A stretch of DNA of 64,000 nucleotides from an uncultured Bacteroides sp. (lineage in GTDB: Bacteria; Bacteroidota; Bacteroidia; Bacteroidales; Bacteroidaceae): positions 80,385 through 144,384 of the forward strand of contig NZ_CAUFUE010000011.1 of NCBI RefSeq assembly GCF_959029255.1. The letters run 5' to 3'. The notes below the pieces were generated by a model that saw only the letters and a program-made list of their open reading frames with translations, did no database searches and was not told the origin of the DNA. Below, piece after piece: positions 30,839 through 40,151 of the stretch (positions are counted from its first letter, which is position 1; every line of letters begins with the position of its first letter). The translations under genes and the position numbers were made by a program.

Positions 30839-33043
30839 ATGAACCTCAAGAAACGAATGAATTTACTTCTGGGAGCGTTGTTGCTCATGGGCGGTTTGTC
30901 TGCTCAGAATGTGTGTGTATCTACTCCCAAGACGTCTTTAGTATTATCTGCACCCGCCGGAGGTGAGCTGAAATGCCTTTATTATGGGAGTAAACTCTCT
31001 GAAACGGATTTACGGAATATAGGAACCGTGGAAGCGGCGAAAACGGCTTATCCGGTTTATGGACTGAGCTGTCCTACGGAAGTGGCGCTCGCCGTGAAGC
31101 ACCCGGACGGTAACATGACTTTGGAGCTGGAAGTTGTGAAAGTGACTACCGGAAATGAAGATAATGCCGTCAAGACCGTCATAGAACTGAAAGACAAGGT
31201 TTATCCTTTCTTTGTCAACGTCTGTTACAGGGCTTGGCAGGATGCCGATGTCATTGAAACCTGGACGGAGATTTTCCATCAGGAGAAGAAGCCGGTAGTG
31301 CTCAACCAGTTTGCGTCCGCCTATCTGCCGATACGCCGGGGAGACGTTTGGATGTCCCATCTCTATGGTTCCTGGGCAAACGAGGGCAGGTTGATGCAGG
31401 AACCTCTGGAGCCGGGCATGAAAGTGATTAAGAACAAAGATGGTGTGCGCAACTCTCATACCGCCCATGCCGAAGTGATGTTTTCGCTGGACGGCAAGCC
31501 ACAGGAAAACGAGGGCGCCGTTATCGGTGCGGCTCTGTGCTATAGTGGCAATTACAAGCTTCGCATAGATACCCATGATGATGAATTTCATCATTTCTTT
31601 GCCGGTATCAATGAGGAAAATTCCGCTTATACGCTGAAGAAAGATGAACTGTTCCGTACGCCGGAACTTGCGCTGACCTACAGTGACGAAGGTTTGAGCG
31701 GAAGCAGCCGTAACTTCCACCGCTGGGCGCGGTTGCATAAACTTGCGCATGGCACCGCACCCCGGAAAATCCTTCTGAACAGTTGGGAGGGTGTTTATTT
31801 CGATATCAATCAGCAAGGGATGGACCAGATGATGAGCGATATCGCATCCATGGGCGGTGAGCTTTTCGTGATGGATGATGGCTGGTTTGGCGATAAGTAT
31901 CCGCGTAAGAATGATTCTTCGTCTCTGGGCGACTGGGTGGTGGATAAGAACAAACTTCCCGGTGGCATCGAAGGGTTACTGAGTGATGCGAAGAAGCATG
32001 GCATCAAGTTCGGCATTTGGATTGAACCCGAAATGGCGAATACCGTCAGTGAATTGTACGAGCGGCATCCCGACTGGGTACTTAAGGCTTCTGAACGTGA
32101 CCTTTTGCAGGGGCGTGGCGGCACGCAGGTGGTGCTTGACCTTGCCAATCCTGCCGTACAGGATTTTGTTTTCGGCGTGGTGGACGGCCTGATGACTTCT
32201 TATCCCGAAATAGACTATATCAAGTGGGACGCCAATATGTCTATCCTGAATCATGGTTCCCAATACCTGACGAAGGATAATCAAAGCCATCTGTACATCG
32301 AGTTTCATCGCGGTTTTGAGAAAGTATGTCGGCGTATTCGTGCCAAATATCCCGATGTAACCATTCAGGCGTGCGCCAGTGGCGGCGGCCGTGCCAACTA
32401 TGGTATTCTGCCCTATTTCGATGAATTTTGGGTGAGTGATAATACCGATGCCTTGCAGCGTGTGTATATGCAGTGGGGAACGTCCTACTTCTTCCCTGCC
32501 ATTGCGATGGCGTCGCATATCAGTGCCGCTCCCAATCACCAGACTTTCCGCACCGTTCCGTTGAAATATCGCATCGATGTGGCGATGAGCGGTCGTCTCG
32601 GTATGGAAATTCAACCCAAGAACATGACCGAAGAGGAAAAGGCCCTTTGCAAGAAAGCGATTGCTGAATATAAGACAATCCGTCCGGTGGTGCAACTGGG
32701 TGATATCTATCGTTTGATGTCTCCGTACGACCGGCAAGGGGTGGCTTCCTTGATGTACGTGGCTCCCGAAAAGGACAAGGCGGTGTTCTATTGGTGGAAA
32801 ACCGAGCATTTCGTCAACCAGCACTTGCCGCGCGTCAAGATGGCGGGGCTTTGTCCCGACAAGCAATACCGCGTGCACGAGCTGAATCGCATTGATAATG
32901 TTCCCATGGGTTTTGAAGGAAAGACATTCAGTGGCACCTATCTTATGGCGAACGGACTGGAGATACCTTATAACCATAGGGTGGATTATCATAAACTGAG
33001 TGACTATTCAAGCAGGGTGCTGTATCTGGAGGCGGTGGAGTAA
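30839..33043 (+). CDS. Alpha-galactosidase, glycoside hydrolase family 36
   Basis: A 734-residue exported enzyme (signal peptide ending near LSAQ22) that would cleave terminal alpha-galactose from melibiose, raffinose or galactomannan. GH36 layout: N-terminal beta-sandwich to about 300, (beta/alpha)8 barrel with FVMDDGWFG near 345 and KFGIWIEPEMAN near 398, nucleophile Asp in YIKWDANMS near 463, acid/base Asp in WVSDNTDA near 530, then a C-terminal sheet. The periplasmic location fits glycan use in Bacteroides. It is single and not in a Sus-type cluster here. Confidence 0.95.
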   Translation: MNLKKRMNLLLGALLLMGGLSAQNVCVSTPKTSLVLSAPAGGELKCLYYGSKLSETDLRNIGTVEAAKTAYPVYGLSCPTEVALAVKHPDGNMTLELEVVKVTTGNEDNAVKTVIELKDKVYPFFVNVCYRAWQDADVIETWTEIFHQEKKPVVLNQFASAYLPIRRGDVWMSHLYGSWANEGRLMQEPLEPGMKVIKNKDGVRNSHTAHAEVMFSLDGKPQENEGAVIGAALCYSGNYKLRIDTHDDEFHHFFAGINEENSAYTLKKDELFRTPELALTYSDEGLSGSSRNFHRWARLHKLAHGTAPRKILLNSWEGVYFDINQQGMDQMMSDIASMGGELFVMDDGWFGDKYPRKNDSSSLGDWVVDKNKLPGGIEGLLSDAKKHGIKFGIWIEPEMANTVSELYERHPDWVLKASERDLLQGRGGTQVVLDLANPAVQDFVFGVVDGLMTSYPEIDYIKWDANMSILNHGSQYLTKDNQSHLYIEFHRGFEKVCRRIRAKYPDVTIQACASGGGRANYGILPYFDEFWVSDNTDALQRVYMQWGTSYFFPAIAMASHISAAPNHQTFRTVPLKYRIDVAMSGRLGMEIQPKNMTEEEKALCKKAIAEYKTIRPVVQLGDIYRLMSPYDRQGVASLMYVAPEKDKAVFYWWKTEHFVNQHLPRVKMAGLCPDKQYRVHELNRIDNVPMGFEGKTFSGTYLMANGLEIPYNHRVDYHKLSDYSSRVLYLEAVE

Positions 33044-33073
33044 ACTCCGCTTCCATTTGAACTCTGTTTCCAT

Positions 33074-33919
33074 TTATAAGAGTGTGATATTATAGAAAGC
33101 GTGAACCGGACCGTAGCCTTCTCCAAAAGAATACTCGGCTCCGGTTTCTATCGCTTTATGTATAAACTGTTCGGCTTTCGATACAGCTTCCTGCAAACTA
33201 TATCCTCTGGCAATATAGGTGGCTATAGCGGAACCGAAACTATCTCCTGTGCCGTTCACATTCCTGGTATCTATCTTTTTCTTCGGATAAACCAACATCT
33301 GTTTTTCTTTTGCGTCATAAAGGAAATCTTTCAATATATCCCCTTCGTCCATTGATTTTACAATGACTGAGTTTCCCCATTGGCATAGTTCTTTGAGATC
33401 ATCCTCCATATTCTCCGGTTTGATTTCTCTTCCCAGCAGTAATTCGGCTTCCCGTCTGTTCGGGGTAGTGATGAGTGCCAGTGGAAAGAGGTATTTTTTA
33501 TAGGCATCTATCGCATTGTCTTCTATCAATTGCGCGCCGCCTGAGGACACCATCACCGGGTCTACCAGCAAAGGTACATTCCTGTACTTCTTCAATAAAG
33601 ATGCCACCGCTTTTATCATTTCTCCGGTATAGAGCATGCCTGTTTTTATACAATCAGCTCCTACGTCACTCAGAAACGATTCTGATTGCCCCAATACCAT
33701 TCTCTCGGAAATCATACATATATCTTTCACCCGTTTTGTGTCTTCGTCCACAATACAGGTGATTGCCCCTGCCGCGTATCCTCCGCAAGCCGAGATGGCT
33801 TTGATGTCCGCTTGTATACCTGCGCTTCCCAGTGGTTCGCTTCCTGCTATGAGAAATACTTTGGAAAACGTCTTCTTCTTATTATTATTTTCTATTCCTC
33901 TCAACTCATTTTTATCCAT
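33074..33919 (-). CDS. thiD: Hydroxymethylpyrimidine/phosphomethylpyrimidine kinase
   Basis: A 281-residue ribokinase-fold kinase that phosphorylates HMP and HMP-P for thiamine synthesis. Family signs: IAGSEPLGSAGIQADIKAISACGGYAAGAIT near residue 25, IKTGMLYTGEM near 92, PLLVDPVMVSSGGAQLI near 117, and the catalytic DTRNVNGTGDSFGSAI near 220. Slight differences from canonical ThiD (GSEPLGSAG instead of GSDSGGGAG, NGTGD instead of HGTGC) leave room for a different pyridoxal/pyrimidine kinase substrate. The lysine-rich first 18 residues are extra. No TPP riboswitch is visible upstream. Confidence 0.82.
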   Translation of the reverse strand: MDKNELRGIENNNKKKTFSKVFLIAGSEPLGSAGIQADIKAISACGGYAAGAITCIVDEDTKRVKDICMISERMVLGQSESFLSDVGADCIKTGMLYTGEMIKAVASLLKKYRNVPLLVDPVMVSSGGAQLIEDNAIDAYKKYLFPLALITTPNRREAELLLGREIKPENMEDDLKELCQWGNSVIVKSMDEGDILKDFLYDAKEKQMLVYPKKKIDTRNVNGTGDSFGSAIATYIARGYSLQEAVSKAEQFIHKAIETGAEYSFGEGYGPVHAFYNITLL

Positions 33920-34023
33920 ATCGGAAATCTTTTTTCATTTTTAATGAAAATGTACGAAGAATTGTTTCAAGAGCAAATGTCTTGCGGGAAAATCTAACTT
34001 TTATTAGGAAAAAAGCCCAATGA

Positions 34024-34055
34024 TTTGGATATCTCAAAAAGATGTCTTACTTTCG
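34024..34055 (+). promoter_or_regulatory. Promoter of tRNA-Ser(GGA)
   Basis: TTTG 34024-34027, 20 bases, TACTTTCG 34048-34055, one mismatch from the -7 consensus. Confidence 0.65.
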
Positions 34056-34069
34056 CGCTCCGAAAACAA

Positions 34070-34157
34070 GGAGAGATGCTCGAGTGGTTGAAGAGGCACG
34101 CCTGGAAAGCGTGTATACTCCTAAAGGGTATCCGGGGTTCGAATCCCCGTCTCTCCG
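34070..34157 (+). tRNA. tRNA-Ser (GGA)
   Basis: An 88-base class II tRNA: acceptor GGAGAGA/TCTCTCC, D arm GCTCGAGTGGTTGAAGAGGC, anticodon GGA at 34104-34106 in loop CTGGAAA, long variable arm, T arm CGGGGTTCGAATCCCCG. CCA is not encoded. An AT-rich two-gene module starts right after it; I found no duplicated tRNA 3' end at the far side of that module. Confidence 0.95.
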
Positions 34158-34247
34158 CAAAATATAATATATCTCATAATGTTAATCAGATATATTTTTC
34201 AACTATATTTAATTTATTGCTTATTTCTAACTTTTTTCATTGAATAT

Positions 34248-35543
34248 TTATTGATCAGGGCATCCTTCATAATATTTATTGAATCGTCTTAACATTTCAT
34301 CAGAGTCGGACAAACTATTTGCTTTATGAATAAGGAAAAACAGAAAACGTTTTTTTTTGGCTATCCAGCGAAGCACTAAAAACAAACACCCTTTTCCTAA
34401 AAATGCCAATATGCTTATAAGATATGCCAAATGTTTAGCATAGGAATATTCATTGTTATTAATTGATTTTTCTTTTGGATTTTCTTCTTTTTTTACCTTT
34501 TTTTTATCTGTAGCTTGTACTATGGTGCTACTATTAAATGTTTGTAAACCATTGTTTGGAATTGTATCTGTTGTATTATTATGAATGCAATTCATTACTA
34601 TAAATGTATTTTTAGAAGCTTCATTGTCCTTCTCTTTATTTTCTTTATAATTTTCTGTAACAGCATTATAAGTAAGAGGATATATCATTTGAACAGAAGC
34701 ATATAGATACAGGCACATTACTAACCATTGAGGAATATTTAGGAAACTGGTATTTAATCGTCCTAATACTGCCATTAGCGACATGGTTGCTATAATACCA
34801 ATAAAAAGACGAATAAAGAACTGTATTTCTTGATATTTATCGGGTCCAACAAGAGAAGACAAACTAAATACATCAATAGAAAAACAGAGCATTCCTAATA
34901 AAATGAAAAAACATACCCCGATATGCATTGTCCTTCGGCTGTTATCAGCAAAAGAACCTACTCTAACTGTAGATACGGTTATTACAAGATAGATGAAAAA
35001 TAATATAAAGCTATTTATTAAATTTAAAGTATTTTCTAATAGACATTCAAATCGGAATATTTGATGTTCAGCCATAACGTAACTGCCATTATTAAAGATG
35101 TTTGTTTTGTAAATAGAGAATATAAATTCAACGATATACAGTACTAACCATATTGCCCATACTGCAAGCCATGAAAAATAGAATTGTTGAACAGCTATAT
35201 TTAAACGTTTAAATAAATTGTCAGAAGTATTTCGTGCTAATGTGCTATTTTCACCAAATGTTGATTTGACATAATCGTGAATACTTTCAACTTTATCTTC
35301 GTCTTTGCCAATGAGCAAACTTGTTTTTGCCAACATGGCTAAAGTGATGAATATAAATAAAATATTAACTATCTGATAAGGAAACTGACCGATTTGTCGC
35401 AATATCCATATCATTATATTATTTTCATCCTTAATCTCGATATTCCAGTCTATACTAAATAGAATTGGAAATAAAGCACAAAAAATAGCAAGCCCGATTG
35501 TGAATTTTTCGTGTCTTAACCAAGTACTAAAGTTGTCTTTCAT
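34248..35543 (-). CDS. Unrecognised eight-helix membrane protein (module partner)
   Basis: A 431-residue integral membrane protein I do not recognise. About eight hydrophobic helices: near residues 15-32, 53-72, 120-144, 175-196, 208-230, 242-262, 270-290 and 370-393. Between helices 7 and 8 is a soluble Asn/Lys-rich loop of about 75 residues (TDKKKVKKEENPKEKS), and the end is a short basic/acidic cytosolic tail. No enzyme motif is seen. It starts 21 bases after the KaiC-like ATPase gene, so both form one operon. Its codons are very AT-rich compared with the flanking genes, a sign of transfer. Confidence 0.75.
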   Translation of the reverse strand: MKDNFSTWLRHEKFTIGLAIFCALFPILFSIDWNIEIKDENNIMIWILRQIGQFPYQIVNILFIFITLAMLAKTSLLIGKDEDKVESIHDYVKSTFGENSTLARNTSDNLFKRLNIAVQQFYFSWLAVWAIWLVLYIVEFIFSIYKTNIFNNGSYVMAEHQIFRFECLLENTLNLINSFILFFIYLVITVSTVRVGSFADNSRRTMHIGVCFFILLGMLCFSIDVFSLSSLVGPDKYQEIQFFIRLFIGIIATMSLMAVLGRLNTSFLNIPQWLVMCLYLYASVQMIYPLTYNAVTENYKENKEKDNEASKNTFIVMNCIHNNTTDTIPNNGLQTFNSSTIVQATDKKKVKKEENPKEKSINNNEYSYAKHLAYLISILAFLGKGCLFLVLRWIAKKKRFLFFLIHKANSLSDSDEMLRRFNKYYEGCPDQ

Positions 35544-35564
35544 ATATTTCTTTACTTTATATTA

Positions 35565-37622
35565 TTAAATATTCCAATAATTATCCATAGAGGATATGTT
35601 TGAATTTGTAATTGTTTTCTCATTCAGACTATACTTCTTTTTTGTTTGATCTACATCACAATAAAATAGTTCCTTAATATTATTGACACTACATTTCCAT
35701 ATTTTACTGGGTGTAGAATATCCAGTGTATCTTTCAATGTAAATGTTAAATTCGCTTTCTTTGCGTTCTGTACATATAACATTGTCGGCTTGTGCCCTTA
35801 GTGCTTGTACCAAGTGGGATGATTTGTCGCAAAGAATAAATAAGTCTATTTCATAATCTTTGCAGATGGAGATCAGCGCAGTGAGAAAAAGCGAATCTTT
35901 TGCTATCATTGGAAAACAAAAATCTATTTTTTGCAAATCATCAATAACGATACGTGTGATCTGTGAAGTGGAATCATGGGAAATCTGAATTTGTTTAATC
36001 AAGTAGAAAAAAAATTCATCAGATGAAATACACCCCATTCTAATATTACTAAAATGGATATTTTTATAGCAATCAATACAGGAAGATTTCCGTTTATTAA
36101 AAAGTGCTGCTGATTCTCTAAAGATGGTGGCAGGACAAATCATCCTTTTAAACATTATGTTATCTTCTTTGTCTAATAAGATGTTTAATGTATGTTCATC
36201 ACGACAACTGGCGCTAAACATACTTCCTAAAGTCAAGTATCGTTTATAGGTATTGGCAGGACCTATTATGGCAGTAGATTGTCCTCTCAGGCCACTTTTC
36301 TTAGGCTCGATTAATATATTTTGTAATATGTCTGTTGCGCACTCTCTCTTTTTTCTATTTTCAAAAGATTCATATAAGTTCTCCAGCTTCTCTTGTCCTC
36401 TATCATTTTTATTGGTCTCAAATTGGAGCAATGTAGTCATACTATTCTGATTGGGATTTTCATCAACGAAATACTGATATGTATCTGATAATATATCTAA
36501 CTGAGATCGTAATACCCCTTTAGGCATGTGACGTCTTTTTTGTAATAGGACATGCGAACTGGGATATACTTCTATACCGTAATCCCGCTTTTTATATTGA
36601 TGCCATCCCAATGCAGTGTCTTGTAATACACTTTTCTTTATGGATAATTGATGGAATAAATATTCGTTGTCTTTATCCTCATGACTTCGCATTTCAATGA
36701 TTAAATCCGCATTATATTTGTTTAAATCAATCTCATCTTCTAATACGTAAATTACCACCATGGCTTCTTTTTTCTTAGCTTCAAGCAATTTTTTATCTTC
36801 TTCTTCATCTTTATTTTTGTGAAAATGCTCCTTATCAATAATTAGGCATGGAATCTTTAGTTTTTCTTCATCCTTACATTTTTCTCCTTCCTTGTATTCT
36901 TCCTCAATTTTCTTTTTAACGGTTTCCTTTTTTTCGTCTTTTTCACTATATATGAAAATACTAAAGAACTCTTTTGATAATACTTCTCCTAAATTCAAAT
37001 CACCATCTTGGCAATATTTCTCTATGAAATCTTGTCGTCTGTGATAAATAGGATAATCATCCTGTTTGTTGTAGAAGGCTTTAGAGGGTAGCGCTATATG
37101 TAATGCATTTGTATGTGAATTATAGACTAACACTTCTTCACCTAAATAATAATCTAATTGAGAAGTATCTATTGGTAAACTACTACATCTTTTGTCTGTA
37201 TCGAATATTGTATTGCAAAATTTGTTACCCATCCATTCACGTTTTCCTTTAGCATTGTTTTCAACAATATAATTGATACATTTGGAAATAACTGTGTCCA
37301 ATAACATGTCAGAAACATTGTTTATGCATTTATTGTTTGTATAAAAAACCGGAGAAAGCAATTTAATCTTAATGCTGTTTTTTGTATCAGATGAAGCATT
37401 AAGCTCTCTCAGGGATTTGGTGATGCCATGTAAAAGTTGCATGCTTAATAGTGATTTACTAGTTCCTTTTTCTCCTGTAATAATTATAGTCATAGGATTC
37501 TGAAGAATAGAGTCCTTAGACTCTTGCAAAGTACTTTGCAGATGTAAACCACCAAATAATAATTCATCAAAACCATTAATCTCGGTTTTAATTTTCTGGT
37601 TGTTGTAAATTATGCTTTTCAT
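35565..37622 (-). CDS. Double-domain KaiC-like (RecA-fold) ATPase
   Basis: A 685-residue protein with two RecA/KaiC-type domains. Domain 1 opens with the KaiC signature INGFDELLFGGL (residues 15-26) and Walker A GEKGTSKS (50-57), carries a long charged, coiled-coil-like insertion (about 235-290) before a Walker B-like CLIIDKE, and ends in the KaiC-type sheet (HQLSIKKS, then RDYGIEVYPS). Domain 2 starts GLRGQSTAIIGPANTYKRYL near 445-465, a P-loop where GKT is replaced by TYKR, with Walker B RIVIDDLQKI near 557. So one site looks competent and one degenerate. ATG 37622 is preferred to a TTG at 37664. No circadian partners are nearby. Function unknown. Confidence 0.8.
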   Translation of the reverse strand: MKSIIYNNQKIKTEINGFDELLFGGLHLQSTLQESKDSILQNPMTIIITGEKGTSKSLLSMQLLHGITKSLRELNASSDTKNSIKIKLLSPVFYTNNKCINNVSDMLLDTVISKCINYIVENNAKGKREWMGNKFCNTIFDTDKRCSSLPIDTSQLDYYLGEEVLVYNSHTNALHIALPSKAFYNKQDDYPIYHRRQDFIEKYCQDGDLNLGEVLSKEFFSIFIYSEKDEKKETVKKKIEEEYKEGEKCKDEEKLKIPCLIIDKEHFHKNKDEEEDKKLLEAKKKEAMVVIYVLEDEIDLNKYNADLIIEMRSHEDKDNEYLFHQLSIKKSVLQDTALGWHQYKKRDYGIEVYPSSHVLLQKRRHMPKGVLRSQLDILSDTYQYFVDENPNQNSMTTLLQFETNKNDRGQEKLENLYESFENRKKRECATDILQNILIEPKKSGLRGQSTAIIGPANTYKRYLTLGSMFSASCRDEHTLNILLDKEDNIMFKRMICPATIFRESAALFNKRKSSCIDCYKNIHFSNIRMGCISSDEFFFYLIKQIQISHDSTSQITRIVIDDLQKIDFCFPMIAKDSLFLTALISICKDYEIDLFILCDKSSHLVQALRAQADNVICTERKESEFNIYIERYTGYSTPSKIWKCSVNNIKELFYCDVDQTKKKYSLNEKTITNSNISSMDNYWNI

Positions 37623-38021
37623 ATTGTATAGATTATAAGGTAAATTGTTAGAAAAATTATGCAATATTTTAATTGCTATCTCACAAATGAAATAAAAACT
37701 TTTTTAATTTGCAATTAATTTACACATTATTTGTCTGTGATGTTTTAATCTATGTATATATTCATATACATTATGGATATAATCTTAACTCTTTCTAGAT
37801 GGACTATTTCTTCGTAAAGAGAAAATGTTATGGATAAATATTACTGTTTTTTTAATTATGTAATATAAAAAGTGGCATTTCTTTTTGTTGAAGTGTAAAT
37901 TCTATGTAATTTTGGAAAAAGAAAGGATAATTTTATGTTTGAATAATTTTGACCTTTATTGGTTTCTTATTGGTGAGGCTCTAAATTTTTTATAAATAAA
38001 ACACGTAAAAATAATAATCAA
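37623..38021. other. AT-rich intergenic region
   Basis: A 399-base gap between the divergent KaiC-like gene and the secreted-protein gene. It is extremely AT-rich. No clean TAnnTTTG box, repeat or RNA gene is visible to me. It presumably holds divergent promoters. Confidence 0.5.
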
Positions 38022-39359
38022 ATGAAAAACATTCTTTTCTTGTTGCTTTTAGGCTTGTCATTGGGGACTCCGCAAGTTGTAAATGCCGGGAATGACTCTC
38101 CGTTGAGAAATCAAGTTGTACCTATTGCGTCTGAGGTTTGGCAATGCAAGTCACCTCAAGATGGTTTTTCCAAGGAAGTGAGATATCTTTTACAGCAAAA
38201 CAATAAGTATTTGCTGAATATGTGGTATAATGATGTAAAGCATTTCAGCAATCAGAAGGGACAATACCTGGATTTCGGCGGGAATACCGAACATTTCATC
38301 CGTCCTATATCTCATGCAGCCTTCACGTTGGCGGTCTGCATCAAGTTGAAAGTATATGACGGGAAAGTAACAGGAGTGTCCAAGGGGGAAGCGATGGATA
38401 TACTTTGCCGTCTTATTCGTTCCGTTGCTTACAGGCATAAGGCGAATTCAGATGAAAAAGGCTGGGGAGATCAGTGGCAAAGTGCTTTGTGGGCTTCTCA
38501 GGTGGCTGAAGCTGCCTGGATGATTTGGGATAAATTGTCAGATGATGATCGGGAGTTGGTATGTCGTATGATGATTCACGAAGCGGATCGTTTCCTGAAC
38601 TATGAAATTCCTTATTATCGCGATAAAGCCGGGAATATTATTTTTAAAGGCGATACGAAAGCGGAAGAAAATGCCTGGAACTCTAATATTCTTACCATAG
38701 CTACGGCTATGATGCCAAGGGCTAAGAATTATGACCGGTGGATGAAAAAGAATATTGAACTGCAACTTTCGGCTTATGCTACCCCCGATGATATTCATCG
38801 GGACACAGTGGTGGATGGTGTCAAACTGAGTGTTTTCCTACAAGGCAGTAATGTGAATCCTGATGGAACGGTAATCAACCATTCTATCATTCATCCTGAT
38901 TATATGGTCGCTTTTATGCACAATGCTACAAATTCTTGGGTTTATAACCTGGCATGTCGCAAGCCTTTGCAATCCTCTGTCTATAACGGCGCTCTTATCT
39001 ATCATACGCTTACCGAGCGATTGTTCAATGGCAAAACTATTTATCAAAAGACCGGTGACGGTCATGCGTCACCTCTTATGTACTATCCTGAAGGGAATGA
39101 CTGGGGAACCGGACGACAAGAAAATTACTGGTTAATGGATATGATGGCTCATATTTTCGGTTGGGACACTGATCTTCCGGTCAAGGCTATGGACTGGGCT
39201 AAAGCCAGGAATCAGCGGATGCTGGAAATGATGCGGCGTAGTACTACCGGAAAGTTCTATCAAGAAAAAACTGAGAATAGTTTTGCATCACGAGAAGAGT
39301 GGTTTGGTGCACAGATAGCTTGGGGATATTTGGGATGGTGGCTTGATAATTGTAGATAA
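38022..39359 (+). CDS. Exported protein of unknown function, probable alpha/alpha barrel
   Basis: A 445-residue secreted protein (signal peptide about residues 1-22, ending VNAGN). The body is mostly helical with many Trp and Tyr (AALWASQVAEAAWMIWDKLSDDDRELV-like periodic helices), a pattern seen in (alpha/alpha) toroid glycoside hydrolases and polysaccharide lyases. Candidate functional residues include WGDQWQSALWASQ near 145 and the late GNDWGTGRQENYW near 365. I do not recognise a specific family. It has no glycan-transport genes nearby, and base composition returns toward that of the main genome. Confidence 0.75.
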   Translation: MKNILFLLLLGLSLGTPQVVNAGNDSPLRNQVVPIASEVWQCKSPQDGFSKEVRYLLQQNNKYLLNMWYNDVKHFSNQKGQYLDFGGNTEHFIRPISHAAFTLAVCIKLKVYDGKVTGVSKGEAMDILCRLIRSVAYRHKANSDEKGWGDQWQSALWASQVAEAAWMIWDKLSDDDRELVCRMMIHEADRFLNYEIPYYRDKAGNIIFKGDTKAEENAWNSNILTIATAMMPRAKNYDRWMKKNIELQLSAYATPDDIHRDTVVDGVKLSVFLQGSNVNPDGTVINHSIIHPDYMVAFMHNATNSWVYNLACRKPLQSSVYNGALIYHTLTERLFNGKTIYQKTGDGHASPLMYYPEGNDWGTGRQENYWLMDMMAHIFGWDTDLPVKAMDWAKARNQRMLEMMRRSTTGKFYQEKTENSFASREEWFGAQIAWGYLGWWLDNCR

Positions 39360-39377
39360 AGGTTGCAGATTATTTCC

Positions 39378-39408
39378 TTGTTTTTATCCTTCACATTATT
39401 TACTTTTG
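39378..39408 (+). promoter_or_regulatory. Promoter of the aquaporin gene
   Basis: TTG 39378-39380, 20 bases, TACTTTTG 39401-39408; start codon 31 bases downstream. Confidence 0.75.
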
Positions 39409-39439
39409 TAATATCTTATTTAATTAAAACACTAATAAT

Positions 39440-40126
39440 ATGAAAAAGTACATTGCGGAAATGGTTGGAACCATGGTTCTGGTATTAATGGGATGTGGTA
39501 GTGCGGTATTTGCCGGTAGTGCGGCGGGTGCGGTGAGTACAGGTGTCGGTACACTGGGAGTTGCTTTTGCTTTTGGTTTGTCGGTAGTGGCAATGGCGTA
39601 TGCCATTGGTGGAATTTCAGGTTGCCATATTAATCCGGCCATCACGCTGGGTGTCTTCTTGTCTGGGAGAATGACGGGAAAAGATGCGGCTATGTATATG
39701 GTATTTCAGGTGATTGGGGCAATCATCGGCTCGGCCATTCTTTTTGCGTTAGTATCAACCGGAGGGCATGGAGGTCCTACCGCTACAGGCTCTAACGGGT
39801 ACACCGACGGGATGATGTTGCAGGCTTTTATTGCTGAGGCTGTATTTACGTTTATTTTTGTATTAGTGGTTCTCGGTTCAACAGACGAAAAGAAAGGCGC
39901 AGGCGCTTTTGCAGGTTTAGCTATCGGATTGACTTTGGTATTGGTGCACATTGTTTGTATTCCTATTACAGGGACTTCCGTTAATCCTGCGCGTAGCATC
40001 GGTCCGGCTTTATTCCAGGGAGGTGCGGCTCTTTCTCAATTGTGGTTGTTCATTGTAGCCCCGTTTGTGGGCGCTGCCCTGAGTGCTGTTGTTTGGAAGA
40101 TGCTGGCAGGAGCGGAAAAAAAATAA
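39440..40126 (+). CDS. Aquaporin Z-like MIP channel
   Basis: A 228-residue six-helix major-intrinsic-protein channel. Both NPA loops are present: GCHINPAITLG near residue 63 and GTSVNPARSIGPA near 179, with the Arg after the second NPA that forms the selectivity filter. A His in helix 5 (VLVHIVCIPITG) near 170 and the small residues fit water-selective AqpZ rather than a glycerol facilitator. Single gene with its own promoter. A palindromic repeat follows. Confidence 0.94.
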   Translation: MKKYIAEMVGTMVLVLMGCGSAVFAGSAAGAVSTGVGTLGVAFAFGLSVVAMAYAIGGISGCHINPAITLGVFLSGRMTGKDAAMYMVFQVIGAIIGSAILFALVSTGGHGGPTATGSNGYTDGMMLQAFIAEAVFTFIFVLVVLGSTDEKKGAGAFAGLAIGLTLVLVHIVCIPITGTSVNPARSIGPALFQGGAALSQLWLFIVAPFVGAALSAVVWKMLAGAEKK

Positions 40127-40151
40127 GAAAGAGTAGATATAATTAAATGAA

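Noticed and set aside
33920..34069. Possible TPP riboswitch before thiD
   Set aside because: None of the conserved TPP segments (CTGAGA, ACCTGA) could be found on the minus strand upstream of the gene.
34025..34243. 72-codon frame over tRNA-Ser(GGA)
   Set aside because: The sequence (LEWLKRHAWKA, GSNPRLSAK) is a translation of the tRNA itself.
34070..38021. tRNA-tail attachment repeats flanking the KaiC module
   Set aside because: Looked for a second copy of the tRNA-Ser 3' end on the far side and found none; no integrase is present, so no attachment sites are annotated.
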